Positions 51,213 through 59,837 of a DNA stretch of 64,000 nucleotides are shown here, in pieces; within the stretch, counting starts at the first letter, position 1, and each line of letters starts with the position of its first letter. The notes under the pieces were generated by a model. That model was not told the DNA's origin. It ran no database searches and saw only the letters and a program-made list of their open reading frames with translations. Both the position numbers and the translations under genes were made by a program. Source of the stretch: RDYJ01 sp034931405. GTDB lineage: Bacteria; Cyanobacteriota; Cyanobacteriia; Cyanobacteriales; Nostocaceae. The DNA lies in contig NZ_JAYGHA010000007.1 in the NCBI RefSeq assembly GCF_034931405.1, positions 1-64,000 of the forward strand, given 5' to 3'.

Positions 51213-53711
51213 ATGCAGCATGAGGCAATACTGAAACTCAAACCGCGCCCTCTCCGCTTAGTTTACTTAGTGAATACAACAACTGATCTGAAAAATGCGG
51301 TGACACTTTACACACATTTATGGGGGGGCTTGTCAAATACAATCTTTCCAGTACCCGATGATACTGATAAACTTATCCTCTTGGAGTATGCTTTACGCTC
51401 AATTAATCCTGATTATATTTTCTTGCCAGAACAAGATATTCCAGAAAATGTTACTGAAATTTTAGATCAGTTTCCAAGTCGCTGCTTAAAACTTTCATCA
51501 GAGCGAATTGAAGACATAGCTAATTTGAATGATCATCTTTTTGGTCTTCCATTGCAGACAGTAAATGGTTCTCAAATTCGAGAATTTCCACATATTATTC
51601 GTGTTTTAAATTCTATATACAAAAATCCCTTATCGGACACTAATATTTGCTTGATTTCAGATAATTCTACATTTGGACATGAGATATTTTTGCAATTTGG
51701 TAAACCATCAAATCAATATCAAGGATACCTAAGCAATCATCTAAATGCTCGGTTAATTAGCATTAATTCTATTGAAGTTTTGCTAAAGGCAAGCTTACTA
51801 ACAGCAACAAGAATATTCACAAACTCACTTTCTATGACGAAAATACATACACAATCTTCAGGTGGCTGGTCAGTTCGAGATCATGAAAAAGTTTGCAATT
51901 TATTCCTTTCTAAATATGATGAAATTAATATTGCTACCAGTTTTTGGAACTACCGCCGTTTAGATATATGGTATAGTAATAAGTTCTATTTGCCTAAAAA
52001 AGACTTCCTACAAAACTTAGAAAATTGTATTTCAATTTTGTCTAAATTTTTTCTCTCAATGTCGGAACTGAGAATTTATGTTAATTTATCAAATGATGAA
52101 GCAAGAAATTTAGCAAACCAAATTCATAATATTTTTAATAAATTTGATAGAGATATTTTTGTAAGAGTTTTTTATAATAATTCCGGTTTTGATTTTCAGC
52201 CAGGTAATGTTTACTCTAGCAAACCAGTTATTACAACACGAGAAATTTCATCATTAGATAAATCCATACGCTTTAGTCCTATCATACCCTCTGGACACGA
52301 AAATTCAGATTATCTTTTTGGATATGATGCAGAAATTGAATTTTCCTCTGGTAAATCATTTTCTGCACCTTTTACACAAACTTCTGCTGTACTCCTATCG
52401 AATCACATACAAGAAGTCAAATATTCAGAAAATTCTCAAGACCCTATATTCAAAGATTGGCAACAGGGGAAAACACAACCTGTACGACCTGCTGAAAAGG
52501 GTGTTACGGGGTTAGCTTACTCTAACGCAGAATGCCGTATATATTTACCTGAAAGCGAAGAAATTATTGCAAGATGGTTAAAAATTAAAGGTTTATTTTT
52601 TGAATTAAATGATCATACTCGCTATGCTAAAGGTTTTATTAAGCGTTTTGGAGGTTTTGATAAAACTAGAGATTTAATTATGTCAGGTGGAGCGAAAATA
52701 TTTAGGGCTTTTGGTACTAGTGAATCCTCGGAAATCAATAAATTAGATGGAAATAAATTAGATGGAAATAAATTAAAGTATTCACATAAATCTGAACAAA
52801 GTGGATTAAAATTTTCGGAAATAAAAGGATATTTAGAACGAGAATTAAATCTGATCCGGAAAGATGCAAAGAATACGAAAGATGCAAAGAATATAGTAGA
52901 GCAAAATCTTCCGGCATTATTGGAAGCAGGTTTATTATACCGAGGATATGCCCTAAAATGCCCATATTGTGGGTTAAAAGACTGGTACAAGCTTGACAAA
53001 ATTAACGAATTTGTTGAATGCAATGGTTGTGCAGAAAATTTCCAGTTAGGTTGTAAAGAAAATTCTCATTTTGACAATTTGGATAAGTTAGAATTTGCAT
53101 ATAAACCTAATGAATTAGCAGCCCGGTTTCTTAAAACTGGTGGACAGGCTGTACTTTCAACAGCAGTTTTTTTATCCTGGCTTGCTTCTTCTGGACACAT
53201 TCAACTAGGAGGAGACCTTCACAAAATAGGGGAAAAAGATAAATTCTCTGACATTGATCTATTCATAATTGTGAAAAATGTTTTCATACTTGCTGAATGT
53301 AAGTCTTGGCGAATCATCAATGAAGAAAACGTCAAAGAAATAATAGAGCATCTTGAAAAAGTAATTGAAACAGCAGTCCTTGTAAGCGCCAAAGTAGTAG
53401 TTTTAGGCGTTGTGAATACATCAGTTACCTGTGACTTACATTCCCTTGTGAATGATGTAGCACAAAAGGCAACCGAAAAAGGAATTGGTGTACATCTATT
53501 GTTCAATGATACGTTTTATCTATGGGGTCAAAAAAAGAACGAAATCAAAGAACAATGGCAATTGAATGTGATGGATCTTTTAGTTCCAAAAAATGACTTG
53601 CCACAGAATCCAAATGTATCTGTAGGAGAACCTATCAGACAATATAGTTGGGATGAGGGAGATCAACTGGTAGATAGAAACTTGGTAGAATCTTGGAGGC
53701 AAGAGTTTTAA
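51213..53711 (+). CDS. large unknown protein with zinc ribbon and PD-(D/E)xK-like nuclease motif
   Basis: This 832-residue protein was not recognised as a known family. Residues 1 to about 500 form an alpha/beta region (RLVYLVNTTTDLKNAVTLYT, then segments such as TDKLILLEYALRSINPDYIF). A linker with NKLDG-NKLDG-NKLK (509-522) and a KDAKN doublet (550-560) follows. A zinc ribbon has C583-P-Y-C586 and C603-N-G-C606. Then FSDIDLFIIVKNVFILAECK gives D680 or D682 and E695-x-K697, the order of PD-(D/E)xK nucleases, with AKVVVLGVVN after it. A nuclease domain behind a sensor-like front fits a single-gene defence effector; this is inference. The gene lies between two 5'-truncated genes. Confidence 0.7.
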   Translation: MQHEAILKLKPRPLRLVYLVNTTTDLKNAVTLYTHLWGGLSNTIFPVPDDTDKLILLEYALRSINPDYIFLPEQDIPENVTEILDQFPSRCLKLSSERIEDIANLNDHLFGLPLQTVNGSQIREFPHIIRVLNSIYKNPLSDTNICLISDNSTFGHEIFLQFGKPSNQYQGYLSNHLNARLISINSIEVLLKASLLTATRIFTNSLSMTKIHTQSSGGWSVRDHEKVCNLFLSKYDEINIATSFWNYRRLDIWYSNKFYLPKKDFLQNLENCISILSKFFLSMSELRIYVNLSNDEARNLANQIHNIFNKFDRDIFVRVFYNNSGFDFQPGNVYSSKPVITTREISSLDKSIRFSPIIPSGHENSDYLFGYDAEIEFSSGKSFSAPFTQTSAVLLSNHIQEVKYSENSQDPIFKDWQQGKTQPVRPAEKGVTGLAYSNAECRIYLPESEEIIARWLKIKGLFFELNDHTRYAKGFIKRFGGFDKTRDLIMSGGAKIFRAFGTSESSEINKLDGNKLDGNKLKYSHKSEQSGLKFSEIKGYLERELNLIRKDAKNTKDAKNIVEQNLPALLEAGLLYRGYALKCPYCGLKDWYKLDKINEFVECNGCAENFQLGCKENSHFDNLDKLEFAYKPNELAARFLKTGGQAVLSTAVFLSWLASSGHIQLGGDLHKIGEKDKFSDIDLFIIVKNVFILAECKSWRIINEENVKEIIEHLEKVIETAVLVSAKVVVLGVVNTSVTCDLHSLVNDVAQKATEKGIGVHLLFNDTFYLWGQKKNEIKEQWQLNVMDLLVPKNDLPQNPNVSVGEPIRQYSWDEGDQLVDRNLVESWRQEF

Positions 53712-53712
53712 C

Positions 53713-53784
53713 GGTTTTAGGCGGGTCTGTTTCATTTGGGAAAATGGAAATGCTTATAATGTAGAAATAGTGGATTACCATTAG
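53713..53784 (+). pseudogene. 3' remnant of a HigB-type toxin
   Basis: Frame 53713-53784 reads RVCFIWENGNAYNVEIVDYH and a stop, the conserved C-terminus of HigB/RelE-like toxins. The first two thirds are absent: upstream lies the stop of the 832-residue gene (53709-53711). It precedes a higA-like gene, as in a normal higBA pair. Confidence 0.8.
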
Positions 53785-53795
53785 GAGAAAAAGTC

Positions 53796-54017
53796 ATGGA
53801 AAACAACTTACTATATAATCTCCATGCTGGTGAAATTTTAAAATATCAATTTTTAGAAGAATTAGATATCAGCGAAAATACTTTAGCTGTTAATTTAGGT
53901 TTAACTTATCCTACTATTCAAGGAAATATTACAGGTAGACTTAAAATAACAGCAGATATAAATTTATGCCTTTGGCTCTATTTTAGATTTTCAGATGGTT
54001 ATTTTTTAAGATTGTAA
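53796..54017 (+). pseudogene. higA: HigA-like antitoxin, probably 3'-truncated
   Basis: The 73-residue product matches HigA/VapI antitoxins: NLHAGEILKYQFLEELDISE, an HTH with NTLAVNLGLTYPTIQGNITG and ITADINLCLWLYFRFSDGYF. Family members continue after FLRL with about 20 more residues (Q-N-x-Y-D-L...); here a stop follows at once. AGGAG is 8 nt before the ATG. With its toxin reduced to 20 residues it is probably an orphan relic, although a DNA-binding function is still possible. Confidence 0.75.
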
Positions 54018-54159
54018 AGTGCTTATTAAACCAACTTCCCCCACTTGATAACTGTATTAAAACTTCTGCGATCGCTTTCGATAAATTTTTATTTGAATGT
54101 TCATAAGTCAAAGTTAAAAATTGATAACCTTTTCTTATCAACTCAGAGTTATCAATCAT
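53983..54159 (-). pseudogene. possible 5' fragment of a small unknown gene
   Basis: From ATG 54159 the minus strand encodes MIDNSELIRKGYQFLTLTYE, HSNKNLSKAIAEVLIQLSSG and GSWFNKH, which looks like a real N-terminus, before it runs into the antisense of the higA-like gene. Both appear cut at about 54018, tail to tail. It may be a fragment left by the same rearrangement. Confidence 0.35.
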
Positions 54160-54214
54160 TTTATGATACAATATAATCGAGTTACAAAAATACAACTACA
54201 TAAATATAAAAAAT

Positions 54215-54496
54215 ATGAACAACCTATCAATTCCAGCGCAAACATTACAGGAAGCATGGGAAAAAGGCTTACAGCAAGTTTTAACCCAAGTTGCTGTAAA
54301 TATGTTACGAGAAGGTATTGATTTAGATTTTATCGTCAAACTAACTGGACTGCCATTAGAAGTAGTTAAAAATTTACAAGCTGTTGATACAGATGATGAT
54401 AAAATATTGGTCAAAGAATTTTTAGAAATTAGTGAATCATCATTAAATAAAATTTGGCTTGTTCCAGAGGAAGACGAAGCATGGAAGGATCTATAG
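54215..54496 (+). CDS. antitoxin-like protein (partner of a PemK/MazF relic)
   Basis: This 93-residue protein is helical: QTLQEAWEKGLQQVLTQVAV, an HTH-like REGIDLDFIVKLTGLPLEVV and an acidic end VPEEDEAWKDL. Its last 16 nt overlap the ATG of a MazF/PemK-type frame, as in an antitoxin-toxin operon. It resembles the small acidic antitoxins paired with MazF-like toxins in cyanobacteria. With its toxin cut to 30 residues, it may act as a free antitoxin. Confidence 0.6.
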   Translation: MNNLSIPAQTLQEAWEKGLQQVLTQVAVNMLREGIDLDFIVKLTGLPLEVVKNLQAVDTDDDKILVKEFLEISESSLNKIWLVPEEDEAWKDL

Positions 54497-54573
54497 AACA
54501 TTTAATTAAAGGTGATGTTATATCTGTTCCTTTTCCTCTAATTGAAATTGATGATAGTGATATAATAGAATAA
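54481..54573 (+). pseudogene. PemK/MazF-type toxin cut to 30 residues
   Basis: The frame from ATG 54481 reads MEGSIEHLIKGDVISVPFPL and ends about 10 residues later. GDVISVPFP is the characteristic first strand of PemK/MazF toxins (normally about 110 residues). The rest is missing, so the RNase is inactive. Confidence 0.75.
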
Positions 54574-54596
54574 TTAAAACTGCGAGGTGAATTTCT

Positions 54597-55244
54597 ATGG
54601 TAACTCTAGCACCTACTCACAGCGACACTCACACCAATAGCGTCATCCTCCATAATATTTCCTGGAATACTTTTGAAAGAATTTTATTAGAAACAGGTAG
54701 CGATCGCCATAACAGATTTACTTATAATCAGGGAATCTTAGAAATTATGACTCCATTAATGCCCCATGAACATAATAAAAGATTGATAGAAAAAATAATT
54801 GATACTTTAGTTGAAGAGTTAAATCTCAATGTCAAAAGCACTGGTTCATTAACTTGTAAAAGAGAAGATTTAGCTAGAGGTGTAGAACCTGATTCTAGTT
54901 TCTATATTCAAAATGAACCAATCATGAGAAATAAAACCAGTTTAGATTTAACTCAAGATCCTCCACCTGATTTAGTCATAGAAGTTGATTATGCTAGTTC
55001 TTCTATTGATAAATTACCGATTTATTTAGCTTTAGGTGTTCCTGAAGTTTGGCGTTATGGTGAACCTGTGATGCAAATTTATAGTTTATCTGAGGATAAA
55101 TATATTCCTTCCAATGGTTCACCAACCTTTGCGAATTTACCTTTAAATACAGAAATTCCTCAGTTTTTGGCTTCTAGTTTACAAGTGGGTGAGGTGACGA
55201 TGATTAGAAATTTTCGGAGTTGGTTAAAAACACAAATTTCCTGA
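54597..55244 (+). CDS. Uma2 family (DUF820) nuclease-fold protein
   Basis: This 215-residue protein is a typical Uma2: ISWNTFERILLETGSDRHNR, EIMTPLMPHEHNKRLIEKII, GVEPDSSFYIQNE and DLVIEVDYASSSIDKLPIY, LALGVPEVWRYG. The PD-(D/E)xK-like residues are in EPDSSFYI and IEVDYASS. These proteins are very numerous in cyanobacteria and their biological role is unsettled. GAGGTGA lies 8 nt before the ATG. It follows the toxin relic by 23 bp. Confidence 0.92.
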   Translation: MVTLAPTHSDTHTNSVILHNISWNTFERILLETGSDRHNRFTYNQGILEIMTPLMPHEHNKRLIEKIIDTLVEELNLNVKSTGSLTCKREDLARGVEPDSSFYIQNEPIMRNKTSLDLTQDPPPDLVIEVDYASSSIDKLPIYLALGVPEVWRYGEPVMQIYSLSEDKYIPSNGSPTFANLPLNTEIPQFLASSLQVGEVTMIRNFRSWLKTQIS

Positions 55245-55386
55245 TTAAATTAAGAAGTCGGTGATCTGGGTATTATGTTTTTAAGGTTGAGTTACTTATT
55301 GCTCGGCTTTTATTGCTCAGGGGTGACAATAATATGATTTAATGGTAGAAAGGCAATTTCTCGATTAAACAGAATTTTGAATTTTT

Positions 55387-55647
55387 ATGGATATCGCCCC
55401 TAATCAATCATCAACCCAATTTTTATCTTCGGAAGAATCAGCCCAAGTTGACGCGGCTTTGTTATCTTCTCCGGAAAAGTTTTTAAGTAGATTGACAATT
55501 TCTTCTTTAAGGATTTTACAGCACATTGCTAAGGAATATGATGTGTCTATTGAGGAGTTGACGACTAAACAAATTATTACTTGGTTTGAAATTGATGCAA
55601 AAGTTAGAAGAGAGAAAGGAGTTGAGGAAGCGTTTTTGAAATGGTAG
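55387..55647 (+). CDS. small hypothetical protein
   Basis: This 86-residue protein has a disordered start (MDIAPNQSSTQFLSSEESAQ), then helices (VDAALLSSPEKFLSRLTIS, LRILQHIAKEYDVSIEELTT) and a basic/acidic tail (IDAKVRREKGVEEAFLKW). No membrane segment. I do not recognise the family. It lies near the right edge of the accessory segment, alone. Confidence 0.5.
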   Translation: MDIAPNQSSTQFLSSEESAQVDAALLSSPEKFLSRLTISSLRILQHIAKEYDVSIEELTTKQIITWFEIDAKVRREKGVEEAFLKW

Positions 55648-55708
55648 GGAATTTCGGCTAATTCGTAATTTTTAATATTCCTAGTAAGAATTCAGGTAAG
55701 GCGATAAG

Positions 55709-55777
55709 ATCCCCGACTTCTGAGATCAATTTATCCTTTATTGACACAATAAATAATAAATAAAAGAAGTCGGGGAT
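55709..55777. terminator. long-loop palindrome of the GATCCCCGACTT family
   Basis: ATCCCCGACTTCT (55709-55721) pairs exactly with AGAAGTCGGGGAT (55765-55777). The 43-nt inner part has further short AT pairings. It separates two convergent genes, and a half copy (AAGAAGTCGGTGATCTGGGT) lies at about 55251. Confidence 0.65.
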
Positions 55778-55780
55778 ATA

Positions 55781-56416
55781 TTAATGATTGTAATTATTGG
55801 TTCGAGGACTACGCGCACCAGCAACTGCACCCATTAATGAAGCTGCTAAACCTAATAAAGAACCTAAAACAAACCACCATAAAGTTCTAGAAGTTGCAGC
55901 TGCAATTTCACGAGTTTGTTCAGCAGTTAAGGCAGGTAAATTCTGTGGTATGGTAGAACCTTGTCCTTGTATTTGATTCATTACTGCTGCCGCATTGTAA
56001 GCCGCAACACCAAAAGCACCCCATACGCCATTTGCTAATAGAAAAGAACTAATTGCTAAAGTTGATGCCCAAAGAATTGCGCCGTTGAGTAGGGCTGTAT
56101 CTCGGTGCATGGGTCCACAAGCACGGGTTGTTATCCAACCACCTAGAAATAGAGACAGTAATAAAGCAACCGTTGACCAAATTCCTACATTACTGATAAT
56201 ACCTGTTGCTATTGTTCTTGGTGCTAAAGAATCAGCTATTCTACCTGCACCCAAAGCCCCAAACAAGGAACTCAAAATTAATTGAGTGGATAAAGCCAGC
56301 AAAACACCAGAAATTATGGGACCCCAACGCACCCTATCCCGGTATTCTGTCACTCGTGTTGATACCGTAGACTCAGGTTGAATAATTTCGTCCCCTACTC
56401 GATTTACGTATGACAT
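55781..56416 (-). CDS. hypothetical membrane protein
   Basis: This 211-residue protein has four hydrophobic segments: WGPIISGVLLALSTQLILSS, GIWSTVALLLSLFLGGWITT, GAILWASTLAISSFLLANG and TLWWFVLGSLLGLAASLMGA. A soluble N-terminal tail (VNRVGDEIIQPESTVSTRV) and a Gln-rich loop lie outside. Proteins of this shape occur near stress genes in cyanobacteria; the function is unknown. Single gene. Confidence 0.7.
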   Translation of the reverse strand: MSYVNRVGDEIIQPESTVSTRVTEYRDRVRWGPIISGVLLALSTQLILSSLFGALGAGRIADSLAPRTIATGIISNVGIWSTVALLLSLFLGGWITTRACGPMHRDTALLNGAILWASTLAISSFLLANGVWGAFGVAAYNAAAVMNQIQGQGSTIPQNLPALTAEQTREIAAATSRTLWWFVLGSLLGLAASLMGAVAGARSPRTNNYNH

Positions 56417-56626
56417 AGTTTATTTTCTCCCTTGCTATTTCAGCAAGTTTTTCAGGTATATTTATGCTTAATACTTATAATTAAATTGTTTTTTGGTGTT
56501 TTTAATATCTATCACTGGAAAGAGTTAATTACTATATCTTTAGTTAGAAGAAATTATTTTTATTTTTTCATATTAACAAGTTGATCTTTTATCTAAATCT
56601 GAAATTAATGAGATGAAATTAATGAG

Positions 56627-56672
56627 AGTCTGACTGAAAGTAAACATCTAATTTAATGTGTCAGACTTTTTA
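56627..56672. terminator. hairpin with T tract
   Basis: AGTCTGAC (56627-56634) pairs with GTCAGACT (56660-56667), followed by TTTTT. On the plus strand this is a standard terminator, though no plus-strand gene precedes it closely. Confidence 0.55.
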
Positions 56673-56694
56673 TGTACTCAAAAATGATAAAATT

Positions 56695-57021
56695 TTAACG
56701 AATTTTTACCGCTGTACCTGTAGCAGTAATTAGTAATAAAACTCCAGATTGGTCAACATTAATTGTACCTGTATCAATTTCAATGCCGATCACAGCATCT
56801 GCTCCTAAACGTTGCGCTCGTTGTTCTATTTCTTCCAGTGCTTTTCTTTGTCCTTCTTCAAATAGACGTTCGTAACTACCTGTTCTTCCCCCAACAATAT
56901 CGCGAATGCTGGCTAAAAAATCCCGCAAGAAATTACTACCATAGACAACTTCTGCTGTAACAATGCCCAAATATGAATCAATTACTGCACCTTGAATGAC
57001 ATCGGTTGTACTTAAAAGCAT
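56695..57021 (-). CDS. YbjQ family (UPF0145) protein
   Basis: This 108-residue protein matches YbjQ: LLSTTDVIQGAVIDSYLGIV, GSNFLRDFLASIRDIVGGRT, GSYERLFEEGQRKALEEIEQ and ADAVIGIEIDTGTI. The family forms a pentameric beta fold and may bind metal; the role is unknown. Length is normal. Confidence 0.93.
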   Translation of the reverse strand: MLLSTTDVIQGAVIDSYLGIVTAEVVYGSNFLRDFLASIRDIVGGRTGSYERLFEEGQRKALEEIEQRAQRLGADAVIGIEIDTGTINVDQSGVLLLITATGTAVKIR

Positions 57022-57374
57022 ATATTCACCTTACAAATAGCAAATAGCTGGATATGTTTGAGGATATGTTTGAGGATATGTTTGAGGATATATTTTATTT
57101 TTGCATTATCTTGATGCAGAGTACCAGAATTGTTGGAACTTTTTGGATATTCTTTTCATCCTATATTTTCATGCCCCCAAACCTGTAAATGTGAGATATG
57201 AGTAATTTTTCTAGCTCTAGTATAAATGCTGGTCTAGGTTGCTGTATACAGGCAAGGATTTCAGTAATTATCAATTTTGGCAGATTTTGTCAATGTGAAT
57301 AAATACCGTTTTCAAAATTAAAGATTTTTGTTTTAATGTACAAACAAAAAGTTCACTAAAATTCCAGGAAATTT
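57022..57374. other. intergenic region with 12-bp tandem repeat
   Basis: GGATATGTTTGA is repeated three times and partly a fourth (57050-57094). The remaining 280 bp is AT-rich without a recognisable gene; the promoter of the TPR gene is presumably near its right edge. Confidence 0.7.
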
Positions 57375-58061
57375 ATGGTATACAAACAAACATCGTTTTT
57401 AGTGACTGTTCTATTACTAGGAAGTTTTGTGACTACTACTCCTGCGGTAGCTCAGAGTACAGAAGTATACGTTGCACAAGCCACAAATTCAAGGTTAAAG
57501 GAACTTTTAGAGGAAGGACGGAGACTGGTGGATGGGGGAGATTATAATGGGGCGATCGCAGTTTATCAAGAAGCGGGGAGATTAGCTCCCAGAAATGCGA
57601 GAATTCATTCTGGAATTGGCTACCTATATGCTCAACAAGGCAATTTTCAGTTGGCTTTAACTGCTTACCGCCGGGCGATCGCGCTCGAACCAAACAATAG
57701 TGATTTTTATTACGCTGTAGGTTTTATCAAAGGTAACATGGGAGACACCAACGGCGCAAAAGAAGCTTATCGTCGAGCTATTCAGCTAAACCGTAGTAAT
57801 TTTAATGCTTATTTAGGATTAGGCGTAACCCAAGCTACTTTAGGCGATTATGAATCAGCGACTTGGGCTTATGAACAAGCAATGAACTTAAATAGAAACA
57901 ATCCTCGCACCTATGAGTTAATGGGTTCGATGTTTAAACAACGCAGACAAACTCAACAAGCCAGCAATGTCTTGAGAAAAGCCCTAAGCTTATATCGTAC
58001 TGCTAATGACCCGGAAGGTGCGGACAGAGTAGAAGCAATGCTGCGAGAAATAGGAGGTTAA
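57375..58061 (+). CDS. periplasmic TPR-repeat protein
   Basis: This 228-residue protein has a signal peptide (TSFLVTVLLLGSFVTTTPAV, cleavage near AVA-QS) and four tandem TPR units over residues 40-200: DYNGAIAVYQEAGRLAPRNA, FQLALTAYRRAIALEPNNSD, TNGAKEAYRRAIQLNRSNFN and YESATWAYEQAMNLNRNNPR. It probably binds proteins in the periplasm. Its stop overlaps the nadE stop on the other strand by 4 nt. Confidence 0.88.
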   Translation: MVYKQTSFLVTVLLLGSFVTTTPAVAQSTEVYVAQATNSRLKELLEEGRRLVDGGDYNGAIAVYQEAGRLAPRNARIHSGIGYLYAQQGNFQLALTAYRRAIALEPNNSDFYYAVGFIKGNMGDTNGAKEAYRRAIQLNRSNFNAYLGLGVTQATLGDYESATWAYEQAMNLNRNNPRTYELMGSMFKQRRQTQQASNVLRKALSLYRTANDPEGADRVEAMLREIGG

Positions 58062-59740
58062 TTAATAGCCAGCCAATTAATCTTACTAGCTATGGGCATT
58101 CTCCAACCGGTACCAAAAGCGCGGTCAGTAATTTTTAGTCCCGGTGGTGCTTGTCTACGCTTAAATTCAGCACGTCCCACCATTTGTAAAACTCGATTTA
58201 CAATTACTTGGTCGTGACCGGCTGCAACTATCTGTTGTGCTGATTGATGCTGATTAATAAAGCGTTGTAAGATATCATCTAATATTTCATAAGCTGGGAG
58301 AGAATCTTGGTCAACTTGACCGGGTTTGAGTTCCGCACTCGGCGCTTTGGTGATGATATTTTGGGGAATAATTTCTGTTTGCTGATGCTCATTTAACCAA
58401 TTGCAAAGAGAATAAACACGGGTTTTTGGCACATCTGCAATTACCGCTAAACCACCATTCATATCACCATAAAGAGTGCAGTAACCAACCGCCATTTCTG
58501 ATTTATTACCGGTAGATAAAAGCAGATGACCAAATTTATTAGCGATCGCCATTAATAGATTACCACGAATCCGGGATTGAATATTTTCCTCAGCAATCCC
58601 AAATTCAGTTTCTGCAAACAATTCAGCTAAAGAATTATCAAAGCCTTGCATTAATTCCCCAATCGGTAAAATCTGAGTTTTAATCCCCAAATTATCTGCT
58701 AAAGCCAAAGCATCACTAATAGAATGTTCAGAACTATAAGGAGAAGGCATCAACACACCAAAGACATTTTCTTTACCTATTGCAGCAGTAGCAATAGCAG
58801 CGACTAAAGCCGAATCAACACCACCACTTAAACCCAAAACAACTTGAGAAAAGTGACATTTACTAACATAATCTCGCACACCTAAAACCAAAGCGTGCCA
58901 AATTTCCTCATCTTCAGATTCATAACCAGGGGAACCAGAATCTAGCTGTAAATCTCGTTGGATTTCATCAAATTCAACAACTAATAAATCAGTTTCAAAA
59001 CCTTTAGCACGACAAATAATTTCACCTTGACGATTTAACGCAAAACTGCGACCATCAAAAATTAAGTCATCATTTCCACCAACTTGATTAGTATAAATTA
59101 CTGGTTCTTGGAAGTTTATCGCACTATGCTGAAGCATAGCTTCCCGTAGTTTTTGCTTACCAACTGTATAAGGTGAGGCTGATAAATTGACAATCAAATC
59201 CACCCCTAAAATTGATAAATCAGCAATGGGATTAACTGCATAAGTCCGTTTTCCCCAAAAATCCTCATCATTCCATAAATCTTCGCAAATTGTTACTCCA
59301 ATATTGATATCATCCAAAACAAAATAATTAGCTTGTAACCCGGGTTCAAAATAGCGATTTTCATCAAATACATCATAAGTTGGTAATAGTCGCTTATGGA
59401 AATATTGCTGCACTTTTCCTGCTACTAATAAAGCAATGCTGTTAAATAAAGTTTTTTCGCCAGTAATGTGAGCTTCTGTATTTTTAACAACAGTTCCGAC
59501 CAAAACAGCTAAATTAGGTGGTAAATCTTGAGCTAATTTTTTTAATGTGATATTCATAGTTTCCACAAAACTAGGATTTAATAATAAATCCCTGGGTGGA
59601 TATCCACATAAAGAAAGTTCTGGTGTTAATAATAAACGTACACCTGCTGATGCTGCTTGTTTTGCAGTTTCCAGGATTTTTTGAGCGTTTCCAGGTAAGT
59701 CACCAATGATAGGATTAAGTTGAGCAATGGCTATTTTCAT
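58058..59740 (-). CDS. nadE: glutamine-hydrolysing NAD+ synthetase
   Basis: This 560-residue enzyme amidates deamido-NAD to NAD. An N-terminal nitrilase-type glutaminase (LLTPELSLCGYPPRDLLLNP; catalytic lysine in YFHKRLLPTYDVFDE; cysteine in VTICEDLWNDEDFW) precedes the synthetase domain with LGLSGGVDSALVAAIATAA and LLSTGNKSEMAVGYCTLYGD. Length and order are typical. Last gene of the NAD operon (pncB-nadD-nrtR-nadE), preceded by a heptamer repeat. Confidence 0.97.
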   Translation of the reverse strand: MKIAIAQLNPIIGDLPGNAQKILETAKQAASAGVRLLLTPELSLCGYPPRDLLLNPSFVETMNITLKKLAQDLPPNLAVLVGTVVKNTEAHITGEKTLFNSIALLVAGKVQQYFHKRLLPTYDVFDENRYFEPGLQANYFVLDDINIGVTICEDLWNDEDFWGKRTYAVNPIADLSILGVDLIVNLSASPYTVGKQKLREAMLQHSAINFQEPVIYTNQVGGNDDLIFDGRSFALNRQGEIICRAKGFETDLLVVEFDEIQRDLQLDSGSPGYESEDEEIWHALVLGVRDYVSKCHFSQVVLGLSGGVDSALVAAIATAAIGKENVFGVLMPSPYSSEHSISDALALADNLGIKTQILPIGELMQGFDNSLAELFAETEFGIAEENIQSRIRGNLLMAIANKFGHLLLSTGNKSEMAVGYCTLYGDMNGGLAVIADVPKTRVYSLCNWLNEHQQTEIIPQNIITKAPSAELKPGQVDQDSLPAYEILDDILQRFINQHQSAQQIVAAGHDQVIVNRVLQMVGRAEFKRRQAPPGLKITDRAFGTGWRMPIASKINWLAIN

Positions 59741-59750
59741 ATATTTGATA

Positions 59751-59792
59751 ATTGGTAATTGGTAATTGGTAATTGGTAATTGGTAATTGGTA
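59751..59792. repeat. six ATTGGTA heptamers
   Basis: Six exact tandem copies of ATTGGTA (59751-59792) in the gap between nrtR and nadE, 11 bp before the nadE start. A typical cyanobacterial short tandem repeat, transcribed with the operon. Confidence 0.9.
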
Positions 59793-59837
59793 AATAATAT
59801 TCAACTATTCCCTATTACCTCTTCACTGTCATCTAAT

